A stretch of DNA of 16,491 bases from JBAXEO01 sp964541375 (GTDB lineage Bacteria > Actinomycetota > Coriobacteriia > Anaerosomatales > JAAXUF01): the NCBI GenBank assembly GCA_964541375.1, contig CAZIPT010000052.1, positions 1 to 16,491 of the forward strand, in the 5' to 3' direction. Of the stretch, positions 1 through 6,890 are shown in pieces (the stretch's first letter is position 1; each line of letters starts with the position of its first letter). Made by a program: the position numbers and the translations under genes. The notes below the pieces were generated by a model. It did no database searches. It saw only the letters and a program-made list of their open reading frames with translations, and was not told the origin of the DNA.

Positions 1-491
<491 letters not shown>

Positions 492-580
492 TCATTCCAT
501 GACGTGATCGCGCTATGCAGCATTCAGGGTGCAGAAATGTACCTCTGTTTGGCGTTCTCAATTGAATATGCAGTTCGACG

Positions 581-726
581 AGAGTCGTCGGATGTGCTCA
601 GTGGTTATTGCGGAGGGGGTACACCCGGTCCCATTCCGAACCCGGTAGTTAAGCCCTCCAGCGCCGATGGTACTGCGGCGTAGGCCGTGGGAGAGTAGGA
701 CGCCGCTGAGTACATCCGACGACTCT
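581..726 (+). repeat. Inverted repeat clasping the 5S gene (processing stem)
   Basis: A perfect 15-base inverted repeat (581-595 agagtcgtcggatgt, 712-726 acatccgacgactct) flanks the 5S gene. With one G-U pair (596/711) it stacks onto helix I, so the precursor would fold as one uninterrupted helix of more than 20 pairs. Long stems around 5S are normally substrates for maturation nucleases such as RNase III, RNase E or RNase M5; which one acts here cannot be told. A short T-rich run after 726 (tctttgtt) means the right arm may also help end the rrn transcript. Confidence 0.8.
597..710 (+). rRNA. 5S ribosomal RNA
   Basis: The RNA component of the 50S central protuberance. The conserved 5S core is visible (ggtcccattccgaacccgg near 627-645, then gttaagccctccagcgccgatggtactg and gtgggagagtagg). 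The ends pair to form helix I (ctcag at 597-601 with ctgag at 706-710). It lies about 105 bases after the 23S end, in standard rrn order. The helix continues outward into a perfect inverted repeat, described separately. Mature ends are estimated from helix I and may be off by one or two bases. Confidence 0.95.
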
Positions 727-763
727 TCTTTGTTGGCGACGCAACAACAGTGCTTCGGCAATG

Positions 764-794
764 TTGACTGGTTATGTAAGGATTGTGGTACAGT
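764..794 (+). promoter_or_regulatory. Probable sigma-70-type promoter for the NifU-like gene
   Basis: TTGACT at 764-769 and TACAGT at 789-794 are separated by 19 bp, slightly long, but the -10 is preceded by TGg, an extended -10 motif. The start site would fall near 801, giving a leader of about 60 bases. That leader can form a 6-bp hairpin (812-817 with 824-829) just before the ribosome binding site. The call rests on sequence match only. Confidence 0.5.
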
Positions 795-863
795 TCTCGC
801 TGAACGATGATCGCGCCCCCCTCGGCGCGCTCGACAAACATAACCCCGTTGAGGAGGGTCACT

Positions 864-1088
864 GTGGATAAGGAAAGAGTTCAAACGGTGCTCGATCAGA
901 TTCGGCCGGCGCTCCAGGCTGACGGCGGAGATGTGGCGTTGGTGGACATCACCGAGGACGGTGTCGTGCAGGTTCAGCTGCAGGGTGCGTGTAGAGGGTG
1001 CCCGATGTCCCAGCTCACTCTGGCCAACGGCGTTGAGCGCGTGTTGAAGGAGCAGATCCCCGAGGTGGTTCGCGTCGAGGCTGTCTAG
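864..1088 (+). CDS. NifU C-terminal-domain protein (Fe-S cluster scaffold/carrier)
   Basis: A 74-residue protein consisting only of the NifU C-terminal (Nfu-type) domain. It carries the IRPALQADGGDVALVDI opening typical of the family and the C-x-x-C pair in the CRGCPMSQ motif. In characterised relatives two such chains share a [4Fe-4S] cluster on these cysteines and hand it to apo-enzymes in the cytosol. I chose the GTG at 864 because gaggagg at 851-857 lies six bases upstream and family homology starts there; an in-frame ATG at 807 has neither. It is a single gene after the rrn operon with its own likely promoter. The window contains probable Fe-S clients, such as the endonuclease III-like protein, but no linkage is shown. 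The GTG start and TAG stop match the window's habits. Confidence 0.9.
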   Translation: MDKERVQTVLDQIRPALQADGGDVALVDITEDGVVQVQLQGACRGCPMSQLTLANGVERVLKEQIPEVVRVEAV

Positions 1089-1122
1089 CTTCTGGTAGTA
1101 GGCCCATTTCTTGATCGTTCTC

Positions 1123-1152
1123 GCCGGGTTCGGACTGAGGTCCGGGCCCGGC
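1123..1152 (+). terminator. Strong hairpin after the NifU-like gene (terminator-like)
   Basis: Bases 1123-1135 pair with 1140-1152 over 13 consecutive pairs (two of them G-U), closed by a TGAG loop. It starts 34 bases after the stop codon, a usual place for a terminator. A real T tract is missing (it is followed by gttcgtacattt), so it could instead be a 3' stabilising structure or act with Rho. Confidence 0.45.
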
Positions 1153-1265
1153 GTTCGTACATTTGGGCACAGGCAAAAGGGCGCTCTCCGCTGAGCGGTA
1201 GTATCGGCTTCCGAGCGGTCTTTCTGCCGCACAGGGGCCCCATCCCGCCGCTCGTCACAATCGCG

Positions 1266-1294
1266 TTGACGCACAACATGTACGGTCCTACGAT
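1266..1294 (+). promoter_or_regulatory. nrdJ promoter (-35 TTGACG, -10 TACGAT)
   Basis: TTGACG at 1266-1271 and TACGAT at 1289-1294 have the ideal 17-bp spacer, predicting a start near 1301 and a leader of about 75 bases before nrdJ. The spacer is almost exactly filled by a NrdR-like box, and the second box begins at the predicted start site. A repressor bound there would block RNA polymerase. Confidence 0.65.
1271..1286 (+). promoter_or_regulatory. NrdR-like box 1
   Basis: The bases gcacaacatgtacggt match the NrdR consensus acacaatatatagtgt at 11 of 16 positions by my alignment. NrdR is the ATP-cone repressor of bacterial ribonucleotide reductase genes and binds paired boxes an integral number of helical turns apart. 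This box fills the spacer between the -35 and -10 elements of nrdJ. A single box this degenerate would be weak; its partner 31 bp downstream makes the case. Confidence 0.6.
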
Positions 1295-1301
1295 AGCCGA
1301 G

Positions 1302-1317
1302 CCGCAATATGTGGTGT
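1302..1317 (+). promoter_or_regulatory. NrdR-like box 2
   Basis: The bases ccgcaatatgtggtgt match the NrdR consensus at about 12 of 16 positions. The box starts exactly 31 bp after box 1, about three helical turns, which is the usual spacing of paired NrdR boxes, and it covers the predicted nrdJ transcription start. The nrdR gene itself is not in the window. Confidence 0.65.
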
Positions 1318-1375
1318 TCGGACTGCGGATGGTGGGCGCGGACGATCTGATGCTCGACTGTGAGAGGGGAACCCG

Positions 1376-3661
1376 ATGACCGAGGCCGCCGGCCTTACTG
1401 GCTATTCCCGCGCGATTGACGAAATACTGAGTCCCAACGCGCTCAAGGTACTGGAGAAGCGCTACCTCAAGAAGGACGAGGACGGTCATCCGCTGGAGAA
1501 GCCGTCGGATATGTTCATGCGGGTCGCGCAGAACATCGCAGCGGCAGAGAGGGCCTGGGGAGCCGACGAGGCGCGCGTCATGGAGGTGACCCGTGACTTC
1601 TATGAGCTCATGACCTCCCTGGAGTTTCTCCCCAACTCGCCGACGCTCATGAATGCAGGTCGCGACCTCCAGCAGCTGTCCGCATGTTTCGTCCTTCCTG
1701 TCGAGGATTCGATGGAGTCGATCTTCGGTGCGGTCCGAGACACGGCGCTCATTCACAAGTCTGGCGGCGGTACGGGATTCAGCTTCTCTCGGCTGCGACC
1801 GGGTGGAGACCAGGTGCGTTCGACCCAGGGCGTATCGAGCGGTCCAGTATCGTTCATGCGCGTGTTCAATCAGGCAACTGAGGCCGTGAAGCAAGGTGGG
1901 ACGCGCCGCGGAGCGAATATGGGGGTCTTGAGGATCGATCACCCGGATATCCTCGACTTCATCAAGTGCAAGGCTGACGGTGATTTTGCGAACTTCAACA
2001 TCTCGGTTGCGCTCACCGAGAGGTTCATGGAGGCGGTGCGAGCCGGGACGTCCTACGATCTGATGAATCCCCGTTCGAAAGAACCCGCGGGCGAACTCGA
2101 TGCTCGGGAGGTATGGGATCTCATAATCGAGATGGCCTGGGCAACGGGAGATCCGGGGATCATCTTCATCGATCGCATCAACCGCGACAATCCCACTCCG
2201 CAACTCGGCGAGATCGAGTCCACGAATCCATGTGGCGAACAGCCGCTGCTGCCGTACGAAGCGTGCAACCTGGGCTCTGTCAACCTCTCCAAGTTCGTTC
2301 GCCCGACCGAGAGCGGCCCTGACGTTGACTGGGATCACCTAGCGGAGGTCGTTCACCGTGGGGTGCGCTTCCTCGACGACGTTATCGAGGTCAACAACTA
2401 TCCCCTGCCACAGATCGGCGAACTCGCCCGAGGCAACCGCAAAGTGGGCCTGGGTGTCATGGGCTGGGCCGATATGCTCATAAAGATGGATCTGGCCTAC
2501 GACAGCGAGGAAGGAGTCGCTCTCGGCGAGAAGGTCATGGGGTTCATTGACGCTGAGGCCAAGTCTGCTTCTCGCAAGCTCGCGGGCGAAAGGGGCGCGT
2601 TCCCCAACTTCGCGGGGTCGGTGTATGACGCCGCTGAGGGCGGGGCGATCCGCAACGCGACCGTCACAACTATCGCCCCCACCGGTACGCTCTCGATCAT
2701 TGCCAACGCTTCGTCCGGGGTTGAGCCTCTCTTTGCAGTCTCGTATGTCCGCACCGTCATGGACAACGACCGGTTGGTCGAGGTCAATCCGCTGTTCGAG
2801 GAGATTGCGGTCAAGCGGGGATTCTATAGCCGTGAGCTCATGCAGCTCATCGCCGACCACGGCTCAGTCGCCGGCATCGATGAGGTTCCCGAAGACGTGC
2901 AGCGGTCATTTGTGACGGCGCATGACATCGCTCCGGCATGGCACATCCGGATGCAGGCGGCGTTCCAAAAGCATACCGACAACGCCGTCTCCAAGACGGT
3001 GAACTTCTCTAGCGAAGCGACGGCCGAGGACGTGCGTAGCGTTTACGACCTGGCGTACGACCTCGGCGTGAAGGGCGTGACGATCTATCGCGATGGGAGC
3101 AAGCAGGGTCAAGTGCTCACGACCGGCAAGAGTGGACAGTCCGCCGCACCGGCCGCGGAGGTCATGGTCCGCCACGGCGAGATTGAGCCTCGCCCACGAC
3201 CGTCTATCACAGTCGGTCGAACTGAGAAGATTCAGACGGGGTGCGGCAATCTGTACGTAACGGTCAACTGGGATGAAGACGGCATGTGCGAGGTATTCAC
3301 CCAGATGGGCAAGTCAGGCGGATGTGCTGCATCGCAGTCGGAGGCCCTGTCGAGAATGATCTCCGTGTCACTGCGCGCCGGAGTCGATCCCGAAGCTATC
3401 ACCAAGCATCTTCGCGGCATCCGGTGCCCGTCGCCCTGTTGGGCCGAGGGTGGAAAGGTTCTGTCGTGCGCCGACGCCGTCGGCATCGTCATGGAGCACG
3501 CGGTCAGTTTCATTGAGACCGGCGAGGCGACCAGGGGTGTCAGCAAGCACGTCGACGCTTTGGACAACCTCTCGGGCGCGTGTCCGGAGTGTGGCGGTTC
3601 GCTTGAGCACGAGAGCGGATGCGCTGTGTGCAGGTCGTGCGGCTACAGCAAGTGTGCCTAG
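1376..3661 (+). CDS. nrdJ: Adenosylcobalamin-dependent (class II) ribonucleotide reductase
   Basis: Reduces ribonucleotides to deoxyribonucleotides using a cobalamin-generated thiyl radical, so it works with or without oxygen. The 761-residue length suits single-chain NrdJ. N284-P-C286-G-E288 is the finger-loop signature: C286 is the radical cysteine, and N284 and E288 assist. C104 (SACFVLP) and C297 (YEACNLGS) are the predicted redox pair; the C286-to-C297 spacing equals that of the Thermotoga maritima enzyme. The catalytic domain continues through a PTG motif near 435. A TSCPD-type region (about 620-690, GKSGGCAASQSEALSRM) and a Cys-rich tail (C736, C739, C749, C752, C755, C760) follow; tail cysteines re-reduce the active site or bind zinc. 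No N-terminal ATP-cone and no intein are seen. The ATG is preceded by gagagggg. Tandem NrdR-like boxes sit on the promoter. dcd lies 101 bp downstream. Confidence 0.97.
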   Translation: MTEAAGLTGYSRAIDEILSPNALKVLEKRYLKKDEDGHPLEKPSDMFMRVAQNIAAAERAWGADEARVMEVTRDFYELMTSLEFLPNSPTLMNAGRDLQQLSACFVLPVEDSMESIFGAVRDTALIHKSGGGTGFSFSRLRPGGDQVRSTQGVSSGPVSFMRVFNQATEAVKQGGTRRGANMGVLRIDHPDILDFIKCKADGDFANFNISVALTERFMEAVRAGTSYDLMNPRSKEPAGELDAREVWDLIIEMAWATGDPGIIFIDRINRDNPTPQLGEIESTNPCGEQPLLPYEACNLGSVNLSKFVRPTESGPDVDWDHLAEVVHRGVRFLDDVIEVNNYPLPQIGELARGNRKVGLGVMGWADMLIKMDLAYDSEEGVALGEKVMGFIDAEAKSASRKLAGERGAFPNFAGSVYDAAEGGAIRNATVTTIAPTGTLSIIANASSGVEPLFAVSYVRTVMDNDRLVEVNPLFEEIAVKRGFYSRELMQLIADHGSVAGIDEVPEDVQRSFVTAHDIAPAWHIRMQAAFQKHTDNAVSKTVNFSSEATAEDVRSVYDLAYDLGVKGVTIYRDGSKQGQVLTTGKSGQSAAPAAEVMVRHGEIEPRPRPSITVGRTEKIQTGCGNLYVTVNWDEDGMCEVFTQMGKSGGCAASQSEALSRMISVSLRAGVDPEAITKHLRGIRCPSPCWAEGGKVLSCADAVGIVMEHAVSFIETGEATRGVSKHVDALDNLSGACPECGGSLEHESGCAVCRSCGYSKCA

Positions 3662-3762
3662 CCCGACACGGAGCGGCGTGTTCTTTCGGGTGTCGGCGTT
3701 GTCGGCAATCTGTCGCGGTCGGCAGATGGTGAGCGCCCGCAACTAAGGATGTGGAGCAGGGT

Positions 3763-4335
3763 ATGGTGCTATCGGACCGCACGATCAAGCAGGCGCTGGC
3801 TGCAGGCAGCATCATCGTCGAGCCATGCGACCCGAGCGATATTCAGCCTTCGAGTGTCGACTTGCATCTGGGCGATGACTTCCAGGTCTTCAGAAACTCC
3901 CGCTACCCATACATTGATCCCAGCCGAGAGCAGCCCGGGCTGATGGAGCGCGTATCGGCATCACCTGAAGAGCCTTTCGTACTGCATCCCGGCGAGTTCT
4001 CCTTGGGGACCACCATTGAGCGCATCGCGCTCCCGGACGACATAGTCGGGCGGCTCGAAGGCAAGAGCTCACTCGGACGACTGGGGCTGCTGATCCACTC
4101 GACGGCGGGCTACGTCGATCCCGGATGGGATGGGCGGCTTACGCTCGAACTCTCGAATGTCGCGAACCTGCCGATTCTCTTGACCCCCGGGATGAAGATC
4201 GGCCAAATCTCGTTCTCTCAGATGACGACAGGTGTGGATCGCCCCTACGGGCATCCCGGATTGGGCAGTCGCTACCAAGGCCAGCACGAGGCAACCCCAA
4301 GCAAGATGTTTCTGGGTTCGGCGGGCAGAGAGTAG
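3763..4335 (+). CDS. dcd: dCTP deaminase, probably bifunctional (dUMP-forming)
   Basis: A 190-residue homotrimeric-type enzyme that deaminates dCTP on the way to dUMP, the precursor of dTTP. The core G100-K-S-S-L-G-R106 phosphate-binding motif, A115 and catalytic E129 (TLELSN) fall at the same numbers as in the Mycobacterium tuberculosis bifunctional deaminase/dUTPase. The H112-S-T-A-G116 stretch, with Gly where Escherichia coli Dcd has His (VTAHRID), is the pattern of enzymes that release dUMP directly. Bifunctionality is therefore a good inference, not proof. I chose ATG 3763 because ggag at 3753-3756 sits six bases upstream and the protein then begins MVLSDRTIK as in relatives; GTG 3751 is poorly placed. 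It lies 101 bp after nrdJ, so the pair supplies dNTPs. Its stop abuts that of the opposing reductase gene. Confidence 0.95.
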   Translation: MVLSDRTIKQALAAGSIIVEPCDPSDIQPSSVDLHLGDDFQVFRNSRYPYIDPSREQPGLMERVSASPEEPFVLHPGEFSLGTTIERIALPDDIVGRLEGKSSLGRLGLLIHSTAGYVDPGWDGRLTLELSNVANLPILLTPGMKIGQISFSQMTTGVDRPYGHPGLGSRYQGQHEATPSKMFLGSAGRE

Positions 4336-5421
4336 CTAGAGCCCCTTGGTTATCTTGCTGACGATCGGCGTTGGCACGAAGCCCGCGAGGTACTTGCCTG
4401 CTCGTGACTCCATGAAGGGCAGCCAGCGAAGCTTGCGGGCAACGTTTCCGCTGATATGTGCAGTGCCCTTGCGATAGACGTTGAGTGCCTGAACGGGGTG
4501 GTTCTCGGCGACCGCAGTACCGGCGAGACGTCCCGTGTTGAGCGCGTATGAGATGCCCTCACCCGAACTCGGCGACATGAATCCGCCAGCCTCGCCGACC
4601 AGCAGTACACGCCCATCCCCAGGTACGATGTCGGACGTATGACGAACGGAGAGTGCCACCCACGCCTCGCGCTTCACAGATTCGCCGAGAGGCAGCGACT
4701 GTCGAAGTCTCTTGAGGACCTGGTCGTGCTTGAGGTGGGGACGTTTGGTCTTGGGATAGAAGACCGACCCTACGATTGCGACATCGCCCTTGGGCACAAC
4801 GTAGGCGTAGCCGAACTCGTCGCCGATGTCTCTGAAATAGATGCAGTCGAAGTACGGCTCGATCGGACCCTCGATGCGGCAGAAGTCCTGGAGTGTCACG
4901 TACGTCGCTACGCTCCCAGCACCGAGCCGGCGTCTCACGGACGACCGAGGGCCGTCGGCTCCGATCAGGTTGGCGCAAGAGACTGTCTGGGGACCGACGC
5001 CATTCTGGAGCGTGACGAGGACTCTGTCCTCGTCCTGCTCAAAGTCGGTCACGCTGGTTGACCCCGCGACCGTGACGTTCTCGGGCAGCAGGGCGACCAG
5101 CCAGTCGTCGAACGTACGCCGATCGACGTTGAGAAAGCGAAGCTCCGTGGGTTTGAGAACCTTGCGATCCCAGTCGTGGTAGCGGAAGTTGACCCACTTC
5201 GGGTCGAGAATCATGTCGTCGGGCAGCTCACCGAAGTGAGAAAGGAACTCCTGTGAGTACTCGTTGAGCATGCCGCCGCAGCTTTTGTCGCGCGGCAGCT
5301 TGGCAGCGTCGACTAGTAGCACCGGTCCACGGGCAGCCGCGTGCAGGGCAGCCATGACGCCGGCTGGGCCGGCTCCTGCGACTACCGTGTCGTAATGTGG
5401 AAGGAGAGTAGAATCAGACAT
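4336..5421 (-). CDS. Geranylgeranyl reductase family FAD-dependent oxidoreductase
   Basis: A 361-residue flavoprotein that probably hydrogenates isoprenoid chains, such as the side chain of menaquinone or other polyprenyl lipids, near the membrane. An N-terminal Rossmann motif G16-A-G-P-A-G21 binds FAD. The K-S-C48-G-G-M segment and the YVVPKGD stretch match the family. IGADGPRSSVRR and VGEAGGFMSPSSGEGI form the second FAD-contacting regions; E277 replaces the Asp usual in the GDA motif. Its substrate is unknown, and plain NAD(P)H or ferredoxin dependence cannot be read off. The ATG at 5421 has no Shine-Dalgarno sequence, but a -10 box (agtcta on the plus strand, 5430-5435) places the transcript start within about two bases of the codon, suggesting a leaderless mRNA. 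The gene converges on dcd with no spacer and is divergent from the cysteine-rich gene at 5546. Confidence 0.85.
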   Translation of the reverse strand: MSDSTLLPHYDTVVAGAGPAGVMAALHAAARGPVLLVDAAKLPRDKSCGGMLNEYSQEFLSHFGELPDDMILDPKWVNFRYHDWDRKVLKPTELRFLNVDRRTFDDWLVALLPENVTVAGSTSVTDFEQDEDRVLVTLQNGVGPQTVSCANLIGADGPRSSVRRRLGAGSVATYVTLQDFCRIEGPIEPYFDCIYFRDIGDEFGYAYVVPKGDVAIVGSVFYPKTKRPHLKHDQVLKRLRQSLPLGESVKREAWVALSVRHTSDIVPGDGRVLLVGEAGGFMSPSSGEGISYALNTGRLAGTAVAENHPVQALNVYRKGTAHISGNVARKLRWLPFMESRAGKYLAGFVPTPIVSKITKGL

Positions 5422-5429
5422 CGGTGGAC

Positions 5430-5435
5430 AGTCTA
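5430..5435 (-). promoter_or_regulatory. -10 box TAGACT of the geranylgeranyl reductase gene
   Basis: Read on the minus strand the sequence is GCGCTAGACT. The hexamer lies eight bases before the ATG, so transcription should begin at or just before the start codon. No good -35 is visible. The same ten bases precede the DUF1015 gene. Confidence 0.45.
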
Positions 5436-5545
5436 GCGCATCAACGGCATGAAGCTTGCCCTAACGTTCATTCTCGGCTGCCTGTATCATGCGCAGCTTG
5501 GCCCGAAACCTCAGGAACTGACTCGAACAATCAACGGAGGGCAAC

Positions 5546-5794
5546 ATGGCGAAGTGCTGGGAGCAACGGGGTTGTGACGACAAGATGCAGGGCGAGTGCC
5601 CGCATGTCGTCGAGTTCTTCGACAACTGTCCAACCAAGTGTGCCTTCGCCACGTGTGATCGTGCGACGTACGAGCTGACGACCGATCCGGCGCTGATCTT
5701 CAATCCGGATGTAGACCGTTCGCAGGCCATCAAGGACGGCTGTACCTACTGCGCGTTCTTCTTGAAGAGCGGTCCTCGGGTGCCGGTCAAGTAG
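5546..5794 (+). CDS. Small cysteine-rich protein, eight Cys, probably metal-binding
   Basis: An 82-residue soluble protein with no signal peptide or membrane span. Its eight cysteines (C4, C10, C18, C28, C32, C37, C66, C69) begin with a CWE motif and include C28-x3-C32-x4-C37 and C66-x2-C69. This density and the opening CWEQRGC resemble small two-CW-type proteins common in anaerobes, thought to bind zinc or an Fe-S cluster; that resemblance is my recollection of the pattern, not a firm family match. The start is well supported: ATG 5546 with cggaggg five bases upstream. It stands alone, divergent from the reductase gene, with about 100 bp to the next gene. The function is unknown, and a redox or metal-handling role is only inferred. 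Confidence 0.8.
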   Translation: MAKCWEQRGCDDKMQGECPHVVEFFDNCPTKCAFATCDRATYELTTDPALIFNPDVDRSQAIKDGCTYCAFFLKSGPRVPVK

Positions 5795-5897
5795 CTCCTG
5801 GCATCTGCTGACGCGCTCACGCTTGGAAGGCGCATAACGGGGAAAGAACTCAGGGTGCGGCGGCGGCAGTCCTGCCCATCATCTTCCGGGAGGCATC

Positions 5898-6119
5898 ATG
5901 CGCGACTACTTCTACGAGCCTGAGACCATCTTCGACCTCGTGAGGACAGTGTTCTGTGCAGCGGCGGTGACGTGCTTCCTCTGGGCATCCCATCGCGTTG
6001 CGCGCGGGCTCATTCTCAACGGTCAGGTTTCTGCCTACGACGCGCTTGAGGATGCCTACACTCCCGAGGAGCGCGAACAGCTCATCCACAAGATCAAGCA
6101 CTCCTCGCTCAGGTACTAG
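5898..6119 (+). CDS. Small single-span membrane protein, hypothetical
   Basis: A 73-residue protein of no family I recognise. Residues 12-30 or so (FDLVRTVFCAAAVTCFLWA) form one likely transmembrane helix. The C-terminal 30 residues are charged and helical-looking (DALEDAYTPEEREQLIHKI), probably cytoplasmic. The start is convincing because gggagg lies five bases before the ATG. Its TAG stop is in the same reading frame as the next gene, which begins with TTG three bases later, so the two are probably translated from one mRNA. It could be a membrane tether, a small regulator or simply a passenger; nothing decides between these. Confidence 0.7.
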   Translation: MRDYFYEPETIFDLVRTVFCAAAVTCFLWASHRVARGLILNGQVSAYDALEDAYTPEEREQLIHKIKHSSLRY

Positions 6120-6122
6120 TCC

Positions 6123-6890
6123 TTGTCACCGGGCCCTGTGGCAGCCGAACTGCTGTCGTTTGGCCGCGAACTCGAAGCGCAAGGAGCGGCGCAGGTCGGC
6201 GGATCTTTCTCCGGGAACGCCGATGCCGATGCACTCATCGAGTCCTCGGCCAACGCGTTTCTGCTCGGGGTGCTGTTCACACAGGGGATTCCCGCGGAAC
6301 GCGCATGGTCTGGACCGTTCGAGCTCCTGGCGAGACTCGGAACCCTGGATCTGGCGTATCTCGCCCAGAACCCGGTGGCCGTGCGTGAAGCGTTTCAGCG
6401 TCCTCCGATGTTGCACCGATTCAAGGAGACGCTGCCGCGGTGGATCTGCGCGGCTGCAGATCGGCTTGTCTCGGAGTACTCGGGGAACGCCGAGAATCTC
6501 TGGCCCGCGGGCGCGCACGTTCTGGAGGTTACCGAGCGCCTCTCGGCGTTCGAGGGCATCGGGCGCAAGAAGTCGGTCATGGCTGTCGAGATACTGACGC
6601 GGCACTTTGGGGTCGAACTCGTCGGCCGGGAGTGCGGTCAGGTGGCGTATGACGTCCAGGTCCGCAGGGTGTTCTTGCGGAGCGCGCTCGTCGCCGAGGA
6701 CACGCGCGAGGCTATCGAGGCGGCGGCCGAGGAGTCCTGTCCCGACGCGCCGGGAACTCTGGACCTGCCCGCATGGCTTGTCGGCAGGGAGTGGTGTCGC
6801 CCCAGGGCGCCGCGGTGCGACTCATGTCGGTTGGGAGCTGTGTGTCCCCGCCTGGTCGATCGCCAGGTGATCGGCGTGGGCGCGCGCTAG
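6123..6890 (+). CDS. Endonuclease III-like DNA glycosylase (HhH-GPD, [4Fe-4S])
   Basis: A 255-residue base-excision-repair enzyme, predicted to remove damaged bases from DNA. The helix-hairpin-helix reads FEGIGRKKSVMAVEIL, with a Lys at the place of the catalytic lysine of endonuclease III. The Asp in AYDVQVRRV matches the essential aspartate. The tail carries C225-x6-C232-x2-C235-x5-C241, the exact spacing of the family's [4Fe-4S] loop. The N-terminal part (NAFLLGVLFTQGIPAERAW) is more like the divergent archaeal and clostridial Nth relatives than E. coli Nth, so the substrate is uncertain and I give no symbol. The start is unsettled: TTG 6123 or GTG 6138, neither with a strong ribosome site, suggesting coupling to the upstream peptide. 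The 3' end overlaps the opposing DUF1015 gene by CTAG, both stops sharing it. Confidence 0.85.
   Translation: MSPGPVAAELLSFGRELEAQGAAQVGGSFSGNADADALIESSANAFLLGVLFTQGIPAERAWSGPFELLARLGTLDLAYLAQNPVAVREAFQRPPMLHRFKETLPRWICAAADRLVSEYSGNAENLWPAGAHVLEVTERLSAFEGIGRKKSVMAVEILTRHFGVELVGRECGQVAYDVQVRRVFLRSALVAEDTREAIEAAAEESCPDAPGTLDLPAWLVGREWCRPRAPRCDSCRLGAVCPRLVDRQVIGVGAR

Noticed and set aside
558..1307. Minus-strand frame covering the 5S gene and NifU-like gene
   Set aside because: It runs through an rRNA gene and opposite a well-supported gene; no homology seen.
1089..1375. A cobalamin riboswitch ahead of the B12-dependent reductase gene
   Set aside because: I could not find the B12-box or the expected multi-helix core, and the promoter and NrdR-like boxes lie so close to the gene that the leader (about 75 bases) is too short for one.
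1085..2338. Minus-strand frame of 417 codons over the start of nrdJ
   Set aside because: Antisense to nrdJ and its promoter; no ribosome site or recognisable domain.
6117..6119. Amber codon as pyrrolysine or suppressed stop
   Set aside because: TAG ends nearly every gene in the window, so general amber suppression would be lethal. Only weak local readthrough or reinitiation remains plausible.
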